Shown: one piece after another, positions 15,295 to 18,989 of the stretch
Position numbering within the stretch: the first letter of the stretch is position 1
Layout of the letters: every line of letters begins with the position of its first letter
NCBI GenBank assembly: GCA_020024175.1
Contig: JAHHUB010000011.1
Location: 1-18,989, forward strand
DNA: 18,989 bases
Source of the DNA: Oscillospiraceae bacterium
Lineage (GTDB): Bacteria > Bacillota > Clostridia > Oscillospirales > Ruminococcaceae
Direction of reading: 5' to 3'
Notes under the pieces: generated by a model
Told to the model about the DNA's origin: nothing
The model's database searches: none
Seen by the model: only the letters and a program-made list of their open reading frames with translations
Position numbers and translations under genes: made by a program

Positions 15295-17209
15295 AAATAC
15301 TCTCCTTACTGCCTATAAGTTGAGAATAACTATGCACAATGCTTTGAAGGCTTTCTTTGTGAAGTTCATCAACTTTATAGTAGTCTGCACCCATACTTTG
15401 AGCTATTTGTTTGGCGATATGCAAAGAAACAAACTCTTTTTCCGTATCTATTACAACTCCATGAATCCCGTCATTGTGTATACACTGAGCCATTTTTAAT
15501 GCGTCATCTATAGGGTCATTACTTAAAAGAGGGGAGTTTGCACGCCCATCTGTTACCAAAACAATCATAGGTAATATTTCAGGATCTTTCAGTTTTCTTG
15601 CTTTTAATAATTGCCATGCCTGATAAAGTCCTGAGGCTAAGGGCGTTTTTCCGCCTGTAGACATATTTTGAAGCTGCTTTTGAGCCAATTCAACACTGTT
15701 TGTAATTTCCAGTAAGGTTTGGGCTTTTTTATTTCTAAAGGATACAAGTCCTATTTTATCCCTCTTTTGGTAAGAGTCCATCAACATAGAAAGTATAGTT
15801 TCCTTGGTAACTTTCATTCGTTTTTTTGCACCCATTGAGCCACTGGCATCCACTACAAATACTATAGTTGCCCCAACATGGCTTTCTCTTACTTTGTAAC
15901 GCAGATCACTGTTAGTTAAAGCCACTGCACTTTGATTGTGATTCCTGCTTTTTTGATAGGGAGCTGCCGCTCTCAAAGTGGCATCTATAGCTAGGTCCCG
16001 ACTTTTAGGTGAAAGTAGGGGAGTATATGCCGCATAGCGTCCCTTGTTTGAACCGCTTTTGGTTTTGGCACGTCTTCCACTGCCTTGCCTGAATACTCTG
16101 TCCTTTGGCAAAGCAGGCAGGGCTGATATAAGAGAAATAACTTCACCTTTTACTTGCTGTTCTTCAGCTAATGTTTCTGTATCATTTTCCAAAGGAGGTG
16201 TTTCAAAAGATTCTCCATCATTTCCATGCTGTTCTTTTAAAGAGGGAAGTTCTCTATCCTGGGATTTTGGGTTTTCTTCCTGGTTTTGTTTTTTCTGAGC
16301 AGAATTTTCTTTTTTGTTGTCATTTTGATTTGAGGAATTATTTTCAGGTGATTCTGTTTCTTCTTCTTGTTTTTTTCTGTGAGGCAAAACATAAAAAGCA
16401 GCTTCTTTTAAATCATTGGCTGTAATATAATCTCTGCCTCCCCATACTGCCACAGCTTTTGCTGTATGAATTAAAATAATTTCACATCGGTTTCCCTGAG
16501 AACCTGATGTCAGTGCGTATTGTGCAGCTAAAGTGCGGATATTTGCGTCAACAGTTACAGACAGAATCCGCTCTTTAGCATTTTTTATTTTATCAAAAAT
16601 AATTTTATTTTCTTTTTGCCATTTTTCGCAGAATTTTTTTGGATTTTTTTCATATTCCATACGGCGGTGTATAATTTCTGACCTTTTATCCAAATCTTCT
16701 TCACCATTTACATTGACATAAAGTCCAAATCTATCCAAAAACTGGGGACGAAGTCTTCCTTCTTCAGGGTTCATTGTTCCTATAAGTACAAAACGGGAAG
16801 AATGAGTAAAACTTATACCTTCTCTTTCCACATGGTTTTCGCCGTACTGGGCAGTGCAGATTAATGTGCTTACAATACTGTCGGGAAGCAGATTTACTTC
16901 ATCAGCATACAAAATATTTCCGTCAGCTTTAGCAAGAATACCTTCTGAAAACACTTTCGTACCATCTTTTACTGCTTTTTCAAAGTCGATAGACCCCACC
17001 AACATATCTTCAGTTATGTTTAAAGGCAGTTCCACTGTTTTTTGATCACAAATTTCTGCCAGTCCCCGTACCAATGTAGATTTTGCAGTTCCTTTTTGAC
17101 CGCATAAAAGAATACCGCCAATGGAGGGATTTATCATATTGTAAATAAGTGCTTTTTTGACTTGTTCCTGACCTACAACAGCGGAAAAAGGATAGGCATT
17201 TCTAATCAT
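15287..17209 (-). CDS. ChlD/BchD-like chelatase subunit (AAA+ plus VWA)
   Basis: This 640-residue protein joins an N-terminal AAA+ domain, an acidic Gln/Asn/Glu-rich linker and a C-terminal von Willebrand A domain, the design of BchD/ChlD. Walker A GQKGTAKST is at 37-45 and Walker B YADEVN at 101-106; the linker covers about 278-352. The VWA metal site is complete: DASGS at 454-458, a threonine at about 522 in GGKTPLASG, and an aspartate at about 554 in VTDGRA. In the family this subunit bridges the AAA+ ring and the large subunit. Unlike many BchD proteins its ATP site looks intact. The start at 17209 sits inside the previous stop (8-base overlap) with GGGAG about 10 bases upstream; the longer in-frame ATG at 17254 lies in the upstream gene. 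Its metal specificity is unknown. Confidence 0.88.
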   Translation of the reverse strand: MIRNAYPFSAVVGQEQVKKALIYNMINPSIGGILLCGQKGTAKSTLVRGLAEICDQKTVELPLNITEDMLVGSIDFEKAVKDGTKVFSEGILAKADGNILYADEVNLLPDSIVSTLICTAQYGENHVEREGISFTHSSRFVLIGTMNPEEGRLRPQFLDRFGLYVNVNGEEDLDKRSEIIHRRMEYEKNPKKFCEKWQKENKIIFDKIKNAKERILSVTVDANIRTLAAQYALTSGSQGNRCEIILIHTAKAVAVWGGRDYITANDLKEAAFYVLPHRKKQEEETESPENNSSNQNDNKKENSAQKKQNQEENPKSQDRELPSLKEQHGNDGESFETPPLENDTETLAEEQQVKGEVISLISALPALPKDRVFRQGSGRRAKTKSGSNKGRYAAYTPLLSPKSRDLAIDATLRAAAPYQKSRNHNQSAVALTNSDLRYKVRESHVGATIVFVVDASGSMGAKKRMKVTKETILSMLMDSYQKRDKIGLVSFRNKKAQTLLEITNSVELAQKQLQNMSTGGKTPLASGLYQAWQLLKARKLKDPEILPMIVLVTDGRANSPLLSNDPIDDALKMAQCIHNDGIHGVVIDTEKEFVSLHIAKQIAQSMGADYYKVDELHKESLQSIVHSYSQLIGSKESIYG

Positions 17210-18212
17210 CCAGCACACTCTCCCAATTTTCTGGCAATCCATCAGCTGTTTCAAAAGGCATACGGCGCATACGATGAGTCAGTACCATAGGAGCACAGTG
17301 AATAAGATGTTCTCTTGTTACTGTTTTTACACCTTCAAAAGCTGCCAGAGTACAGGCGGTTTTCAAAAGAGTTATATCTGCACGATGTCCGTCCACCTGC
17401 AAAGCAATACCAATTTTGGCAGCATCACGATATAGTTTTTCAGGAATTTCCACAAAAGGCAATTTCTCCTGAGCTTCAGCTATTTTTTTCTTTAATTTGT
17501 CCTGTTCCGATTGCCAAATGGCACAAAAATCCTCAGAATTTTTTTCGTACTCCAAACGCCTGCGAATTAACTCACTGCGGTCTTTAATTTCTTGTTCACC
17601 ATGTATTTCCACAACTAAACCAAATCTGTCCAGCAACTGAGGACGCAGATCACCTTCCTCAGGATTCATGGTTCCCACCAGCACAAATTTTGACGGATGG
17701 CTGTAACTTATGCCCTCTCTTTCCACTGTATTTACCCCCATAGCAGCACTGTCTAACAACACATCCACTATATGGTCATCAAGAAGATTAATTTCATCCA
17801 CATATAATATGTTTCCATTAGCTTGTGCCAAAAGTCCCGGTTCAAATACTTTTTCCCCGTTTTTAATGGCTTTTTCCATATCTAAAGAGCCCACAACTCT
17901 GTCCTCTGTAGAACTGATTGGCAGTTCCACCACACATCTTTTATAGGGAACTGTTTTAGGATTTATTTTTTTCATACATTCTTCACACAGGTTTGGGCTA
18001 TCCGGCTGACAATGAAAATGACAGCCATCAATAACTTCTATTTCATCCAGCAAATCTGTAAGGGCTCTTACAGCAGTTGACTTGGCAGTCCCTTTTTCTC
18101 CTCTTATCAAAACTCCTCCCACAGCAGGATTAATCAGGTTTAATATAAGGGCTTCTTTCATTTCATTTTGTCCGACAATAGCTGTAAACGGATAATTTTC
18201 CCTAATATACAT
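17202..18212 (-). CDS. ChlI/BchI-like AAA+ chelatase ATPase with Cys4 insert
   Basis: This 336-residue AAA+ protein is the ATPase of a chelatase complex. Walker A GEKGTAKST is at 38-46, Walker B YVDEIN at 137-142, and RPQLLDRFGL at about 190-199 carries the arginine of the subunit interface. An insert after the first helix holds four cysteines, C64-x3-C68-x7-C76-x2-C79, a likely zinc or Fe-S site. ChlI proteins assemble as hexameric rings and drive the large subunit by ATP hydrolysis. Length fits the family (about 330-350). I chose the ATG at 18212 because GGAGG lies just upstream; the in-frame TTG at 18224 overlaps that site. It is the first gene of the four-gene chelatase operon. Closest alternative reading: a MoxR-like ATPase, which the VWA partner and cobN make unlikely. 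Confidence 0.9.
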   Translation of the reverse strand: MYIRENYPFTAIVGQNEMKEALILNLINPAVGGVLIRGEKGTAKSTAVRALTDLLDEIEVIDGCHFHCQPDSPNLCEECMKKINPKTVPYKRCVVELPISSTEDRVVGSLDMEKAIKNGEKVFEPGLLAQANGNILYVDEINLLDDHIVDVLLDSAAMGVNTVEREGISYSHPSKFVLVGTMNPEEGDLRPQLLDRFGLVVEIHGEQEIKDRSELIRRRLEYEKNSEDFCAIWQSEQDKLKKKIAEAQEKLPFVEIPEKLYRDAAKIGIALQVDGHRADITLLKTACTLAAFEGVKTVTREHLIHCAPMVLTHRMRRMPFETADGLPENWESVLDD

Positions 18213-18251
18213 AAATTCCTCCAAATTTTAAAATAATCAGTTTTTATATTT

Positions 18252-18288
18252 ATAATACCTTTGAAATTTGAAAAGTAATTTTTTTCAA
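18252..18288 (-). promoter_or_regulatory. Possible promoter and operator of the chelatase operon
   Basis: On the minus strand TATTAT (complement of 18252-18257) could be a -10 box. No good -35 lies 16-18 bases upstream. Instead there is an inverted repeat TTGAAAA-N7-TTTTCAA (18268-18288) overlapping that place, plus a tandem repeat of TTTGAAA on the plus strand (18260-18273). This may be an activator or repressor site, but AT-rich sequence makes such repeats by chance. Confidence 0.3.
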
Positions 18289-18358
18289 TGAGTATTTTTC
18301 TTATGTGTAGAAAATCAATGTTTTAAAATATTAATAAAATTGCAAAATATTTATATAC

Positions 18359-18401
18359 CTATAAACGCGGAGGACATTTCTATGTCCTTCCGCGTTTATA
18401 G
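18359..18401 (-). terminator. Long hairpin after the binding-protein gene
   Basis: A near-perfect hairpin with 19-base left arm (CTATAAACGCGGAGGACAT) and 4-base loop is interrupted by one bulged T on the right arm. It is the only GC-rich patch in the gap and lies 34 bases past the stop of the minus-strand substrate-binding protein gene. On that strand it is followed by an A/T mixture rather than a clean T-run. Termination is the most likely role; an RNA stability element is possible. Confidence 0.7.
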
Positions 18402-18434
18402 ATAGCTTATTATTTTTAAAAATAAAAAATTGTT

Positions 18435-18989
18435 TTAGAATTTTACATCAGGATAAATAAGTTCTGCCAATACCTTATAGGATTCTCCATATCTGCGGTT
18501 TGGACGATATTGGAAAAGAGATTTTGGCAAATAGTAAACTTTATTTTCCTTTACAGCTTTAAGATTATTCCATACAGGATTATCTTTCACATTCGCTTCC
18601 AGTTTTGTTCTGGCCTCTTCTTCAGAACTTACACACTGAACTAAAATATAATCAGGGTCTTCTTTATATATTTCTTCCAAAGAAATTTCTATCATATTAG
18701 CAGTTGCATCAAGATTTGGGTCAGCTATATTTACAGCATGAAGTTCTTTAAGCAAAGAACCTGTATCAGTCAGGGAAGTATTGGCATTTATTTTGTCATC
18801 TTTGGGAATAATGGAAAGAACTTTTGGATTATTTTCTTCAGGTGCTTTCATAACAACATCAACAACCTGTTCCAAAACTCCTTGAGCAATTTCGTCCCAA
18901 AGCTCAGGTTTACTGTTTAAATTGGAGAATACTTTAAACCAACGCAAATAATCTTCCAATCCACTGTAATTAATAGCAATAACAGGTAT
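18435..18989 (-). CDS. ABC transporter substrate-binding protein, FecB/BtuF type (5' end outside window)
   Basis: The reading frame is open to the window edge, so only about the last 184 residues are present and the signal peptide is missing. The sequence fits the periplasmic/lipoprotein-binding family PF01497, which serves siderophore, heme and cobalamin importers. The visible start, IPVIAINYSGLEDYLRWF, matches the end of the first lobe. A long backbone helix follows (FSNLNSKPELWDEIAQGVLE). The second lobe contains EISLEEIYKEDPDYILVQ and the C-terminal NKVYYLP and YRPNRRYGES segments. The TTG at 18959 is not the real start. The gene lies just upstream of the chelatase operon on the same strand. 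The ligand is not determined; heme, corrinoid or siderophore all remain possible. Confidence 0.85.
   Translation of the reverse strand: MPVIAINYSGLEDYLRWFKVFSNLNSKPELWDEIAQGVLEQVVDVVMKAPEENNPKVLSIIPKDDKINANTSLTDTGSLLKELHAVNIADPNLDATANMIEISLEEIYKEDPDYILVQCVSSEEEARTKLEANVKDNPVWNNLKAVKENKVYYLPKSLFQYRPNRRYGESYKVLAELIYPDVKF

Larger units (their letters stand above)
18213..18434. other. Leader region upstream of the chelatase operon
   Basis: This 222-base AT-rich gap separates the binding-protein gene from the chlI-like start. I looked for the conserved core of a cobalamin riboswitch (GCCACTG-type box and neighbouring helices) and do not see it. It contains a long hairpin near the upstream end and an inverted repeat near the operon, both listed separately. 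No further gene with a ribosome site is visible. Confidence 0.6.

Noticed and set aside
16044..16425. Plus-strand open frames of 84 codons opposite the ChlD-like linker
   Set aside because: They arise from the low-complexity linker of the minus-strand gene and have no ribosome site or domain.
10532..18212. Photosynthetic magnesium chelatase (bchHID)
   Set aside because: No other chlorophyll gene is present, the radical SAM partner is atypical, and the rest of the window fits a heterotrophic Clostridium-type organism.
18213..18434. Cobalamin riboswitch upstream of the chelatase operon
   Set aside because: No GCCACTG-type core or associated helices seen by eye on the minus strand; a covariance search would decide.

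Overview
This looks like the chromosome of an AT-rich, low-GC Gram-positive anaerobe, most likely class Clostridia. Supporting signs are strong GGAGG-type ribosome sites, consensus TTGACA/TATAAT promoters, a YerC-type TrpR-like regulator, encoded tRNA CCA ends, and a radical SAM enzyme whose iron-sulfur clusters suit anaerobic life. Genus cannot be read from this window. No insertion sequence, phage gene, CRISPR array or rRNA is visible.

Layout. Bases 1-2019 (+): yerC-like regulator, a class I SAM methyltransferase overlapping it by one base, then hslO (Hsp33). Bases 2057-2322: a consensus promoter, tRNA-Val(TAC), tRNA-Gly(GCC) and an intrinsic terminator. Bases 2440-3063 (+): a TlpA/ResA-type thioredoxin lipoprotein, converging on a Trm11-like methyltransferase (3123-4172, -) across a shared 15-bp hairpin. 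Bases 4380-10449 (+): uvrB, uvrA and a YibE/F-family membrane protein, closed by a 16-bp hairpin shared with the converging cobN-like gene. Bases 10532-18212 (-): a four-gene, translationally coupled operon. In transcription order it holds a ChlI/BchI-like AAA+ ATPase, a ChlD/BchD-like AAA+ plus VWA protein, a radical SAM/SPASM protein, and a CobN/BchH-family large chelatase subunit. Bases 18435-18989 (-): the 3' part of an ABC-transporter substrate-binding protein of the FecB/BtuF type, upstream of the chelatase operon and separated from it by a long hairpin.

The most interesting part is 10532-18989. It encodes a complete three-component, ATP-dependent tetrapyrrole metal chelatase (large subunit, AAA+ motor, VWA adaptor) with a radical SAM/SPASM enzyme locked into the same coupled operon. 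A binding protein of the class that captures siderophores, heme or corrinoids sits next door. No other corrin, heme or chlorophyll biosynthesis gene is in the window. My reading is a uptake-linked tetrapyrrole processing system that inserts, swaps or removes a metal and may remodel the ring by radical chemistry. The substrate and metal are not determined by the sequence.
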